55,412 nucleotides of DNA from the NCBI GenBank assembly GCA_018971385.1, contig JAGXAY010000005.1:1-55412 (forward strand), written 5' to 3'. This stretch comes from Acidobacteriota bacterium. Its GTDB lineage: Bacteria; Actinomycetota; Acidimicrobiia; Acidimicrobiales; RAAP-2. The position numbers and the translations under genes were made by a program. The notes beneath the pieces are model-generated. The model was not told the origin of the DNA. It saw nothing but the letters and a program-made list of their open reading frames with translations, and made no database searches. This document shows, one piece after another, positions 34,606 through 42,263 of this stretch (its first letter is position 1; every line of letters starts with the position of its first letter).

Positions 34606-34663
34606 TGTGAATAATTCTCATTTACTGCTTGATTTCTGTGAAAAATTCACATAGTGTGGCGAG
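34606..34663 (+). promoter_or_regulatory. Promoter with double operator upstream of the deoR-like gene
   Basis: The arrangement copies that at 26364-26422. The distal site TGTGAATAATTCTCA is at 34606-34620 and the perfect palindrome TGTGAAAAATTCACA at 34637-34651. TTGATT (-35) is at 34629-34634 and TAGTGT (-10) at 34652-34657. The operator centres are 31 bp apart. The -10 lies 7 nt from GTG 34665, so the regulator message is probably leaderless. Occupancy would block polymerase and close an autoregulatory loop. Confidence 0.82.
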
Positions 34664-34664
34664 T

Positions 34665-35441
34665 GTGGACTCCAAAGCGCGTCGTACAGTCATCGCGGAG
34701 CAACTCCGAGCCCAGGGGGAGGTCTCCATCGTGGAGTTGGCGGAGGCCTTCGGAACCTCGCAAATGACGATTCGACGGGACCTTGATCAGTTGGAGGACG
34801 AGGGTCTGGCTCGACGAACTCGGGGCGGGGCCATCTCCATCGTCTCGCGGTCCTTCGAGCCACCGATCCTCCAACGCGCCACCCACCGCAGCGAATCCAA
34901 GCAACTCATCGGTCGGGCGGCCGCGGATCTCGTTCGACCGAACGACACGATCTTTCTCGACGTGGGTTCGACCACCCACGAGATGGCGAAGGCCCTCCCC
35001 GATCAGATGGCCCTCACCGCGATCACGAGTTCCCTCCTCATCGCCACGGAACTCGCCACCAAGCCGAGTGTCAAAACCATCGTGACCGGGGGAGTCATTC
35101 GCCCGGGCGAACTCTCCCTCATCGGTACGAGAGCGCAGCACACTTTTCTCGATCTCAACTGTGACGCCGTTTTTATGGGGGTCGCCGGCATCTCGGACGT
35201 GAAGGGTCTCACCGAGTACAACTTGGACGACGCCGACGTGAAGCGTGCCGCGATGGCGACGGCTCGTCGGGTGGTGGTCCTGGCCGACCAGACCAAACTG
35301 GGACAGGTGGCCCTCGTGACCTTCGCCGGCCTCGACGCCGTTCACACCCTCATCACCGACGCCGCGCCCTCGCACCCCATTGTGCGCCGTATTCGCGAGC
35401 ACGACGTGGAGGTTATCCACGTCGAACACGCCACCCTCTGA
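34665..35441 (+). CDS. DeoR/GlpR-family transcriptional regulator
   Basis: The 258-residue regulator has an N-terminal winged helix: RRTVIAEQLRAQGEVSIVELAEAFGTSQMTIRRDLDQLEDEGLARRTRGG (residues about 5-55). A DeoR-type sugar-phosphate sensor domain of Rossmann type follows, with FLDVGSTTHEMAKALP and the later DLNCDAVFMGVAGISDVKGLTE and LADQTKLGQ. The start is GTG 34665, chosen by the TAGTGT box 7 nt upstream; earlier GTGs at 34638 and 34656 overlap the operator or promoter. It probably senses a phosphorylated sugar and represses both this operon and the ABC/GH20 operon. Confidence 0.9.
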   Translation: MDSKARRTVIAEQLRAQGEVSIVELAEAFGTSQMTIRRDLDQLEDEGLARRTRGGAISIVSRSFEPPILQRATHRSESKQLIGRAAADLVRPNDTIFLDVGSTTHEMAKALPDQMALTAITSSLLIATELATKPSVKTIVTGGVIRPGELSLIGTRAQHTFLDLNCDAVFMGVAGISDVKGLTEYNLDDADVKRAAMATARRVVVLADQTKLGQVALVTFAGLDAVHTLITDAAPSHPIVRRIREHDVEVIHVEHATL

Positions 35442-35462
35442 CGAACCGAGAAAGGCAGATCC

Positions 35463-36266
35463 ATGTCCCGATTCCGTAGCATCTTCCCCGGGGTTTCTAA
35501 GCCCCTCATCGCGATGGCTCACGTGCCACCGTTGCCGGGAACGCCCCTCTTCGACGCCGCCGCGGGGGTGGAGGGTCTGATCGATCACGTGAAGCGCGAC
35601 ACGGAGATTCTGCTCGAGGGGGGCTTCGACGCGGTGCTGTTCTGTAACGAGGGGGACCGTCCCTACCAGCTCGCCGCTGGTCTTGAGGCGTCCGCCGTTA
35701 TGACGAGAGTCGCGACGGAGTGCCGTCCGACGGATCGTCCCTTCGGGGTGGACTACCTCTGGGACGCCCAGTGCGCTCTGGCCATCGCCGTGGGTGCGGG
35801 AGCGTCCTTCATGCGCGAGGTCGTCAACGGCTCCTGGGAGTCCGACATGGGGCCCTGGCACCCCGACGCCGCCCAACTTCTCCGTAATCGTCGCGCCTTC
35901 GGCCGCGAGGACTTGGCGATCTTCGCCAATATCACTCCGGAGTTCGCGTCCCCCATCGGACAGCGCAGCGCCGCTCAGATGGCCCGCTCGACGGTCGTCT
36001 CCTCCCTCGCCGACGCCATCCTGGTCTCTGGTCCGATGGCGGGCGCCGAGCCGGACGTGTCCACGGTCGCGGACGTGCGAGAGTCGGTCGATCCGGCGGT
36101 ACCGGTGTTGCTGAATACCGGAGCGAAGGCCGCGACCATCGCTCAGTATCTGAAGTACGCCGACGGGTGCATCGTGGGATCGGACCTGAAGCGCGACGGC
36201 TACACCTGGAACGAGGTCGACCCGGAGAGGGTGAAGCGCTTCATCGACGCCGCGCGCAGTGTCTGA
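35463..36266 (+). CDS. BtpA/SgcQ-family protein (TIM-barrel)
   Basis: The 267-residue protein belongs to the BtpA family (SgcQ in enterobacteria). Typical parts are MAHVPPLPGTPLFDA at residues 18-32, LLEGGFDAVLFCNEGDRPY, and the C-terminal phosphate-site-like region VLLNTGAKAATIAQYLKYADGCIVGSDLKRDG. The family's enzymatic role is not settled; BtpA was named for photosystem I biogenesis, while SgcQ lies in a sugar operon. The gene begins 21 nt after the regulator. The next gene starts inside it, 8 bases before its end. An aldolase-like or isomerase-like function on a phosphorylated sugar is inference. Confidence 0.78.
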   Translation: MSRFRSIFPGVSKPLIAMAHVPPLPGTPLFDAAAGVEGLIDHVKRDTEILLEGGFDAVLFCNEGDRPYQLAAGLEASAVMTRVATECRPTDRPFGVDYLWDAQCALAIAVGAGASFMREVVNGSWESDMGPWHPDAAQLLRNRRAFGREDLAIFANITPEFASPIGQRSAAQMARSTVVSSLADAILVSGPMAGAEPDVSTVADVRESVDPAVPVLLNTGAKAATIAQYLKYADGCIVGSDLKRDGYTWNEVDPERVKRFIDAARSV

Positions 36267-37728
36267 GGAGGTCGTTCTCGGACTCGACCTCGGCTCCTCG
36301 GGGGTAAAGGGGGTCGCCCTCGACGTCGATCAGGGTCTCGTGGCGACGGCCACTCGACCCGTTCATCTCTCGACGCCCCGACCGGGCTGGGCCGAAGCGG
36401 ACCCCGAGGAGTGGTGGAACGCCACTCGGGAGGTCATCGCTACCGTGTCGCGCGGTCGACGAGTGCGGGCCATCGCGGTCTCGGGCATGGTCCCCGCGGT
36501 CGTCCTCGCGGACGAGTCGGGTCGAACCCTTCGTCCCGCGATTTTGCAGAACGACGCTCGAGCGGTCGTCGAGATTGAGGAGTTGCGTTCTCGCCTCGCC
36601 GACGTGGACCTCCTTCGACTGACCGGCTCCGCTCTCACTCAACAGTCGGTCGCCCCCACCCTGGTGTGGCTCGCTCGCCACGAACCCGACACGTGGCGCC
36701 GGGTGCACTCCGTCCTCGGTTCCTACGACTGGATCGCCCAACGCCTCGGGGCTCGTCCTCACGTGGAAGAGAACTGGGCCATCGAGAGCGGTCTCTACGA
36801 CCTCCACTCCCGTCCCCTCGAGGACGTGGCTCGCGCCGCGAACATTCGTTGGCCCGAGATGCTCGAGGTGGCGCGGCCCGGAGAACTCGTCGGGGTTCTC
36901 GACCCGGCGCTCGCCGCCGAGTGGGGGTGTCGGAACGACGTCGCGCTCGTCGTCGGGGGCGCCGATCACGTGCTCTCGGCGCTCGGCGCGGGACTCACCC
37001 AACCGGGGGACGTGCTCGTCAAGTTGGGGGGAGCCGGGGACATCCTCGCCGTCAGCGAGCAACCAGTCTTTGACCCCCGTCTCTACCTCGACGCTCATCC
37101 CCGGGAGGGGACCTGGCTCCCGAACGGCTGCATGGCGACCTCGGGGTCCCTCCTCGCCTGGGAGCGCGAGCTCTTCGGGGAGACCACCTTCGAGACCCTG
37201 GAAGAAGCGGCCCGACTCTCTCGGCCCGGGGAACTCCTGGCGCTGCCCTACTTTCTCGGCGAGAAGACCCCCCTCCACGACCCCGACCTGCGAGGAGCCC
37301 TCATCGGGCTCCACCTCGCGAGCACCAAGGGGGACATCCACCGAGCGTTTTTGGAGTCCATCGCCTACGCCTTTCGGGCTCACCTCGACGTGATGAGTGA
37401 ACACGGTCTCGAAGCGACGACGGTGCGGGTCACGAACGGTGGGTCCCGGTCGCGGCTCTGGCGAGAGATTGTGGCCGACGTGCTCGGTCGCCCCCTCCAC
37501 TCCATCATCAACCATCCCGGGGCCTCCTTCGGCGCGGCCGTGCTCGCCGCGCTCGGGGTGGGATTGGTGGATTCGCTCGACGTGGTGCGCCACTTCCTCG
37601 AGGCCGGGGAGATGATCGAGCCGCGCGCCGAGCTTCGCGACCTCTACGACGAGCGCTACCGCCTCTTTCAAGAGTGGGGCGCCGCTAGCACGCCGGTGGC
37701 TCACGCTCTCGCTCGGGGTCAGCGATGA
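36259..37728 (+). CDS. FGGY-family carbohydrate kinase (xylulokinase-like)
   Basis: The 489-residue kinase phosphorylates a sugar or polyol with ATP. It opens with GLDLGSSGVKGVALD (phosphate 1). The GWAEADPEEWW segment is shared with xylulokinases and relatives. The second domain has VVGGADHVLSALGAG, GGAGDILAVSEQP and the C-terminal VTNGGSRSRLWREIVADVLGRPLH (adenosine site). The FGGY signature is only approximate. The substrate cannot be read off: ketopentose, erythritol-type or hexulose are all open. Its GTG overlaps the BtpA gene, and the following SDR gene begins shortly after, so all three probably form one pathway. Confidence 0.88.
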   Translation: MSEEVVLGLDLGSSGVKGVALDVDQGLVATATRPVHLSTPRPGWAEADPEEWWNATREVIATVSRGRRVRAIAVSGMVPAVVLADESGRTLRPAILQNDARAVVEIEELRSRLADVDLLRLTGSALTQQSVAPTLVWLARHEPDTWRRVHSVLGSYDWIAQRLGARPHVEENWAIESGLYDLHSRPLEDVARAANIRWPEMLEVARPGELVGVLDPALAAEWGCRNDVALVVGGADHVLSALGAGLTQPGDVLVKLGGAGDILAVSEQPVFDPRLYLDAHPREGTWLPNGCMATSGSLLAWERELFGETTFETLEEAARLSRPGELLALPYFLGEKTPLHDPDLRGALIGLHLASTKGDIHRAFLESIAYAFRAHLDVMSEHGLEATTVRVTNGGSRSRLWREIVADVLGRPLHSIINHPGASFGAAVLAALGVGLVDSLDVVRHFLEAGEMIEPRAELRDLYDERYRLFQEWGAASTPVAHALARGQR

Positions 37729-37763
37729 CGACTCCACTTTCTACGTTGAACAAGGAGAACCCT

Positions 37764-38528
37764 ATGAATCGCCCCGTTGCCGTCGTCACTGGAGCCGGGT
37801 CCGGCATCGGTCGGGCCATCGCGAGAGAGTTGGCCCGACGGGGTCACCACGTGGTGGTGAGCGATATCGACCTCGCCGCCGCCGAGTCCGCCGCAAGTGA
37901 GATGGAGTCGGCTAGTGCCGTGCGCCTCGACGTCACGGTGCCCGCGGAGTCGAGCGCTCTCGCCACCCAGGTAGTCGAGGAGTACGGTCGACTGGACGTG
38001 TGGGTGTCGAACGCCGGGATTTCGAAGATGCAGCGCTTCGTCGAGGTCTCGGAGGAGGACCTGCGTCGAACTCTGCGGGTCAATACCGAAGGGGTCTTCT
38101 TTTGCGGTCAAGCGGCCGCGCGGGCGATGATCGCCCTCGATCGGGGTGGGGTCATCATCAACACCGCCTCGATGGCGGCGAAGCAGGGCCGAGTTCCCTT
38201 CCTCGCCGACTACGTCGCCTCGAAGTTCGCCGTGATGGGACTCACTCAAGCCATGGCGTTCGAACTCGCCCCGCACCGCATTCGGGTGAACGCCGTCTGC
38301 CCCGGCTTCGTCGCGACTCCGATGCAGACGCGCGAACTCGCGTGGGAGGCGGCGCTGCGGGGAGTAACCCCCGACGAAGTGGAGCGGCTCTGGGTGAACG
38401 ACACTCCGCTTGGTCGTCTAGAGACTCCGGAGGACGTCGCCACGGCGGTCGCCTTTCTCGCCTCCAGTGACGCCGCCTTCATCACCGGTGAATCCCTCTC
38501 GGTGAACGGCGGAGCCTTCATGGACTAG
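37764..38528 (+). CDS. Short-chain dehydrogenase/reductase (polyol/sugar dehydrogenase-like)
   Basis: The 254-residue classical SDR has the cofactor motif VVTGAGSGIGRA (residues 6-17), the NAGISK motif, the catalytic Ser in INTASMAAKQG, Tyr and Lys in DYVASKFAVMG, and PGFVATPM. The acidic residue after the second strand (SDIDLA) suggests NAD(H). ATG 37764 follows AAGGAG by 6 nt. An alternative ATG at 37725 overlaps the kinase stop and cannot be excluded. With the kinase it could oxidise a polyol to a ketose that is then phosphorylated; this is inference from the operon. Confidence 0.86.
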   Translation: MNRPVAVVTGAGSGIGRAIARELARRGHHVVVSDIDLAAAESAASEMESASAVRLDVTVPAESSALATQVVEEYGRLDVWVSNAGISKMQRFVEVSEEDLRRTLRVNTEGVFFCGQAAARAMIALDRGGVIINTASMAAKQGRVPFLADYVASKFAVMGLTQAMAFELAPHRIRVNAVCPGFVATPMQTRELAWEAALRGVTPDEVERLWVNDTPLGRLETPEDVATAVAFLASSDAAFITGESLSVNGGAFMD

Positions 38529-38885
38529 GTCGTCGCGAGCCCTGCAGTGGACCTACACATTGCAATGGCCATCGTCGGACTACTGCGCCCACCGATGTGA
38601 ACCGGCGCGAGAAGCGAGCCTTTTCGTTAGTCGAGGCGTCAACCAGTTTGGTAGCCGCCTTCTCGTTAGGGTGACGTGGACACCTGTCCACCATTCTCAC
38701 AGGTAAGGTTTCCGCTCCCTGGGTGCCACTGCCCACAGGTTTGTCGAGTTGACACCAAATCCTTCCGCTGCGGCGGAGCGGAAAGTGGCCCTCACGTGAA
38801 GGCTGTCACACTTAACGTTGCGTCTTGCACCAATGACACGATCTGCATCCAGAGAATGGCGGTCGAAGTTCGGGTCTGCGCAGAG
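38529..38885. other. Gap without a recognisable gene; short direct repeat and palindrome
   Basis: This stretch has no convincing coding frame and looks less GC-rich than its surroundings. It holds an imperfect direct repeat, GCCTTTTCGTTAG (38618-38630) and GCCTTCTCGTTAG (38657-38669), 39 bp apart. The short palindrome GGACACCTGTCC is near 38680-38695, followed by two more copies of ACAGGT. It may contain decayed 3' sequence of the hipA relic, but I cannot identify it. Confidence 0.4.
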
Positions 38886-39254
38886 CTAGGCGATCGTGCC
38901 TTGCTGTGTTGTGACCCGATCCATCTCGTCGGGAGGCGCGAATCACACAGCTTCGGCGCAGTCCTCACCAATCGGCGTCGACAGCATGGAGATCGGCAAC
39001 GACGCGGAGACTTGGGACTGGCGAACCCAGCGACTCTGTACGGCATCGTTGTCTGGCAACAGGCCTCAAGGCCGTGGAGTAGTCACTTGATCCGAGTGCG
39101 ATGCCACCTGGGTGGGCATGGACGCCGACGGTGGGGTGGCATCGGGGCTAGTCCGATATGACTCTTCGTCGCCGAATCGGAGGCGGCCCTGATCGAGGCG
39201 CAAGAGAGTGCCGACGACGCGGTCGCCCAGGGTGAAGTTTCGTTCCCGAGGCAT
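38886..39254 (-). pseudogene. hipA: HipA toxin kinase, 5' remnant with three nonsense codons
   Basis: Read from ATG 39254, the frame gives a HipA N-terminal domain: VVGTLLRLDQGRLRF, then TPPSASMPTQVASHSD, then GLLPDNDAVQSRWVRQ and PIGEDCAEAV. The frame is interrupted at codons 63 (TGA, 39066-39068), 104 (TGA, 38943-38945) and 123 (TAG, 38886-38888). Codons 63 and 123 fall where the family usually has tryptophan, so they fit TGG-to-stop changes. The Ser/Thr kinase domain that should follow (full length about 410 residues) is not recognisable. Its start overlaps the hipB stop (TGATG), as in intact hipBA operons. Confidence 0.82.
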
Positions 39255-39516
39255 CAGATGTCGTAGTCCTCGAGAATGGTGTCGAGATTGACGGTTCGGG
39301 ACTCGGTGTCTGCGAGTTCCAAGTTCAGTGTCAGTCCGGGGGCCTCCAGAAGCCCGATGATGAGACTGAACCGGCGGTGACCTTGCCTTGCTCCACCTTG
39401 CTGAGCCACGGGCGAGAGACTCCGGCACGGACGGCCACATCTGTCTGGGTGAGGCCGAGATGAGTGCGGCGGCCCCGGAGAGCCGCGGCGACGTCTCTTG
39501 GAGAGGTGATGTGCAT
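39254..39516 (-). pseudogene. hipB: HipB-like XRE antitoxin, frameshifted
   Basis: From ATG 39516 the frame encodes a helix-turn-helix of XRE type: RGRRTHLGLTQTDVAVRAG, then VSRPWLSKVEQGKVTAG. The normal continuation, FSLIIGLLEAPGLTLNLEL and the acidic tail ILEDYDI, lies in the next frame. A one-base deletion near 39373 has therefore split the gene; the first frame now ends at 39331 and the second at 39254. Repairing the shift gives about 87 residues, normal for HipB. The DNA-binding half could still be made as a truncated protein. Confidence 0.82.
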
Positions 39517-39561
39517 ACTCTTTACTCTTTCCCCACACACATTCGTTTACATCCCTATTCC

Positions 39562-39604
39562 GTATTCGTACGGCTACCACTACAGCGTGTAGCCGGACGA
39601 ATAC
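39562..39604. promoter_or_regulatory. Inverted repeat upstream of hipB, probable operator
   Basis: Arms GTATTCGTACGGCTAC (39562-39577) and GTAGCCGGACGAATAC (39589-39604) match at 15 of 16 positions around an 11-nt centre. The repeat lies 46 bp before the hipB start, where HipB-type antitoxins bind. Its survival while both genes decayed suggests recent inactivation or another use for the site. Confidence 0.6.
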
Positions 39605-39755
39605 AACCCCTGATTGATATCGAACGACTACAGGCTGGGGTTAGCCACCGCGCGAAAAGTTGGGCGATGTGCGGTACGTGAATTGCGAGCCGCCAGTGGT
39701 TTCAAACGTGACAGGCCCGTTACCAACGCGAAATACTCCCGACACATAGCGTTTC

Positions 39756-39761
39756 TAGGGT
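39756..39761 (+). promoter_or_regulatory. Leaderless -10 box (TAGGGT)
   Basis: TAGGGT is 7 nt before ATG 39769, which decides the start over the in-frame GTG at 39760 that lies inside the box. Confidence 0.6.
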
Positions 39762-39768
39762 GGGCTCA

Positions 39769-41313
39769 ATGAGCCTCCGCTTCGCGCCCGATCACTCGGG
39801 AGCCTGGAACGAGATGTTCTCGGCTCCTGGAGAACCCCGCTCGCTCTACGAGCGACTCGTGAGTGACCTACAGGGTTTCTCCCTGGGCGAGTTGCGCGAG
39901 CGCGCGGACTCCCTTCAGCGCACCTTTCTCGACCGGGGGGTGACCTTCGCTCACTCGGGCGAGGAGCGCCCCTTCCCTCTCGACCTCGTTCCCCGCATTA
40001 TCGGATCCCTCGAGTGGGAACGTCTCTCCCAGGGGGTGGCTCAACGAGTACGCGCCCTCGAGGCTTTCCTGGACGACGTCTACGGGGAGGGTCGAGCGTT
40101 TGGGGACGGGGTCATCCCCCGAGCCCTCGTGACGACGAGTCCCCACTTTCTGCGGGCCGCCGCCGGAGTGAGAGCCCCGAACGGAGTTCGCGTGGTCGTC
40201 TCCGGAATCGACCTTGTTCGGGACGAAGTTGGTAACTTTCGGGTACTCGAAGACAATCTGCGCACCCCCTCGGGAGTGAGCTACGTCATCGAGAACCGCC
40301 GGGCGATGACGCAACACTTCTCGGCCCTCTTCTCCGATCACCGGGTTCACCCCGTCGACTCCTACCCCTCCCGTCTTTACGCCGCCCTGCGGGCGGCGGC
40401 ACCCCCGCGCGTGAGCGACCCCACGGTGGTCGTTCTCACGCCGGGGGTACACAACCCGGCCTACTTCGAACACGTGGTGCTCGCCCGTCTGATGGGAGTC
40501 GAGCTCGTCGAGGGACGGGACCTCGTGGTGCGCAGCAACCGGGTGTATATGCGCACGACCGCCGGTGAGCGACCCGTGCACGTCATCTATCGCCGCCTTG
40601 ACGACGACTGGCTCGATCCCTTGCAGTGTCGACCGGACTCGATTATCGGGGTCGCCGGACTCGTCAACGCCGCCCGCGCCGGTCACGTCACTCTCGCCAA
40701 CGCCCTCGGGAACGGGGTTGCTGACGACAAGGTCGTCTACTCCTACGTGCCTGACTTCATTCGCTACTACCTCGGAGAGAAGCCGGTCCTCGATAACGTC
40801 GATACGTGGCGCCTGTTCGAACCAGGAGTCGTGGAGGAGGTCGCAGCCTCCCTCGAAGAGTTCGTGGTGAAGCCGGTCGACGGTTCGGGCGGTAAGGGAA
40901 TCGTCATTGGTCCCCGGGCGAGTCGGGAGGAGATTGAGGCGACCCGTCGACGGATTCTCGCGAACCCTCGGGGGTACATCGCCCAGCGCCCCGTCGCTCT
41001 CTCCACTCTTCCGACCCTCGTCGGCGAGGAGATCGCCCCTCGACACGTCGACCTGCGACCCTTCGCCATTAACGATGGTCGGGAGGTTTGGGTCCTTCCG
41101 GGGGGGTTGACGCGAGTTGCCCTCGGCGAGGGCGAGCTCATCGTGAACTCCTCGAGGGGTGGGGGCTCCAAGGACACCTGGGTACTCTCCGACGAGCCGG
41201 CCAGTTTCGGCCAGGCCCAGGTGCCCCGGTCGGTGCGCTCGCCGAAGGCGGCTCGGGTGGAGAGCGGACCTCGTCAAAACGACGAGATGGCGAGTGCGGC
41301 GGGGGAACAGTGA
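39769..41313 (+). CDS. Circularly permuted type 2 ATP-grasp protein
   Basis: The 514-residue protein belongs to the circularly permuted ATP-grasp family (DUF404/DUF407), predicted to form peptide or amide bonds from ATP and a carboxylate. Typical segments are GGxR-like RVVVSGIDLVRD, EDNLRTPSGVSYVIENRR, YRRLDDDWLDPL, the permuted nucleotide site EFVVKPVDGSGGKGIVIGP near residue 365, and YIAQRPVALSTLPT. The C-terminal 40 residues are low complexity. It begins a three-gene operon with an alpha-E protein and a transglutaminase. The substrate is unknown in all organisms as far as I know. Confidence 0.92.
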   Translation: MSLRFAPDHSGAWNEMFSAPGEPRSLYERLVSDLQGFSLGELRERADSLQRTFLDRGVTFAHSGEERPFPLDLVPRIIGSLEWERLSQGVAQRVRALEAFLDDVYGEGRAFGDGVIPRALVTTSPHFLRAAAGVRAPNGVRVVVSGIDLVRDEVGNFRVLEDNLRTPSGVSYVIENRRAMTQHFSALFSDHRVHPVDSYPSRLYAALRAAAPPRVSDPTVVVLTPGVHNPAYFEHVVLARLMGVELVEGRDLVVRSNRVYMRTTAGERPVHVIYRRLDDDWLDPLQCRPDSIIGVAGLVNAARAGHVTLANALGNGVADDKVVYSYVPDFIRYYLGEKPVLDNVDTWRLFEPGVVEEVAASLEEFVVKPVDGSGGKGIVIGPRASREEIEATRRRILANPRGYIAQRPVALSTLPTLVGEEIAPRHVDLRPFAINDGREVWVLPGGLTRVALGEGELIVNSSRGGGSKDTWVLSDEPASFGQAQVPRSVRSPKAARVESGPRQNDEMASAAGEQ

Positions 41314-42263
41314 GCGAGCGGGCCATGCTCTCCCGGTTGGCCGAGTCTCTCTTCTGGCTCGGTCGCTACATCGAGCGGGCCGACGATACCGCTCGTATGG
41401 TCGACACGTACGTCCACCGCATGGTGGAGGACCCTCGCAACGACGAGCGGGCCACGTGTCAGAGCCTGCTCGCGATTCTCGGTGTGGAGGTCCCGCCCTC
41501 CGCGGCCCGCCTCGAACCCACTCTCCAAAGTGTGGTCTTCGACCAGGAGAACCCGAACTCCATCGCCGGATCGCTCAACGCGGCCTACGACAACGCCCGA
41601 CGGTCTCGGGACGTCATCTCCTCCGAGGTGTGGGTCGCCCTCAACGCGACTCGCCTGGAGTTACCCGCGCGCGAAGGTGAAGCGCGAGCGAAGGGCCCGG
41701 CCACCTACCTCGCCTACGTCCGGGAACGCTGTGCTCTGCTCGCGGGAGTCGCCGACGCCACGATGAGCCACGACGAGGGGTGGCACTACCTCGTTCTCGG
41801 GCGAACCCTCGAGCGCATCGACATGGTCGCGCGGTTGCTACGGGGACGCGTGGTGAACGAGCGCGTCGCCCCCGACTGGGTCGCCTTCCTCCGGGCTGCC
41901 GGAGCGATGGAGGCCTTCATGCGTTCCGGGTTCGACGTGCACGACTCCACCGGGGTCGCCGGCTTTCTCCTTCTCGATCGCTCCTTTCCCCGCTCCGCTC
42001 TCTTCGGTCTCCTGCGGGCCGACGAGTGTCTGGTCGAGATCACGCCCGGGGGTCAGCGCGCGACGGCCGGGGACTCGGCGCGCCACGCTCTCCACCGGGC
42101 TCGCACGACGCTCGAGTACCTCACGCCCGAGGACGTCGGTGACCAACTAGGGGAGCTCCTCACCATGCTCGAAATCACCTGCACCCGAGTGACCGACGCC
42201 GTGACCGACCGGTACTTTCGCCACGACGATCCGGTCGCCTGGAACTGGGAGGGGGCGCTGTGA
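41310..42263 (+). CDS. Alpha-E domain protein (DUF403)
   Basis: The 317-residue all-helical protein has the family opening MLSRLAESLFWLGRYIERADDTARMVD and the repeated helical motifs DNARRSRDVISSEVW and LGRTLERIDMVARLL. The ARxRE-like arginine/glutamate pattern in the first helix is a hallmark. It almost always accompanies the permuted ATP-grasp and transglutaminase and is thought to be their partner, but its biochemistry is undefined. It is joined to both neighbours by GTGA overlaps. Confidence 0.92.
   Translation: MSERAMLSRLAESLFWLGRYIERADDTARMVDTYVHRMVEDPRNDERATCQSLLAILGVEVPPSAARLEPTLQSVVFDQENPNSIAGSLNAAYDNARRSRDVISSEVWVALNATRLELPAREGEARAKGPATYLAYVRERCALLAGVADATMSHDEGWHYLVLGRTLERIDMVARLLRGRVVNERVAPDWVAFLRAAGAMEAFMRSGFDVHDSTGVAGFLLLDRSFPRSALFGLLRADECLVEITPGGQRATAGDSARHALHRARTTLEYLTPEDVGDQLGELLTMLEITCTRVTDAVTDRYFRHDDPVAWNWEGAL

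Noticed and set aside
34638-34658. GTG 34638 or 34656 as the start of the DeoR gene
   Set aside because: The first lies in the operator and the second overlaps the -10 box; GTG 34665 fits the 7-nt leaderless spacing and the family N-terminus.
36241-37737. A long minus-strand frame opposite the FGGY kinase (and similar ones at 39868-41277 and 34647-35876)
   Set aside because: These are antisense shadows of well-supported genes; they lack recognisable motifs and start signals.
38886-39068. Readthrough or recoding of the hipA stop codons (for example selenocysteine)
   Set aside because: Both TGA and TAG are involved, hipB is also frameshifted and the kinase half is missing, so decay is the simpler reading.
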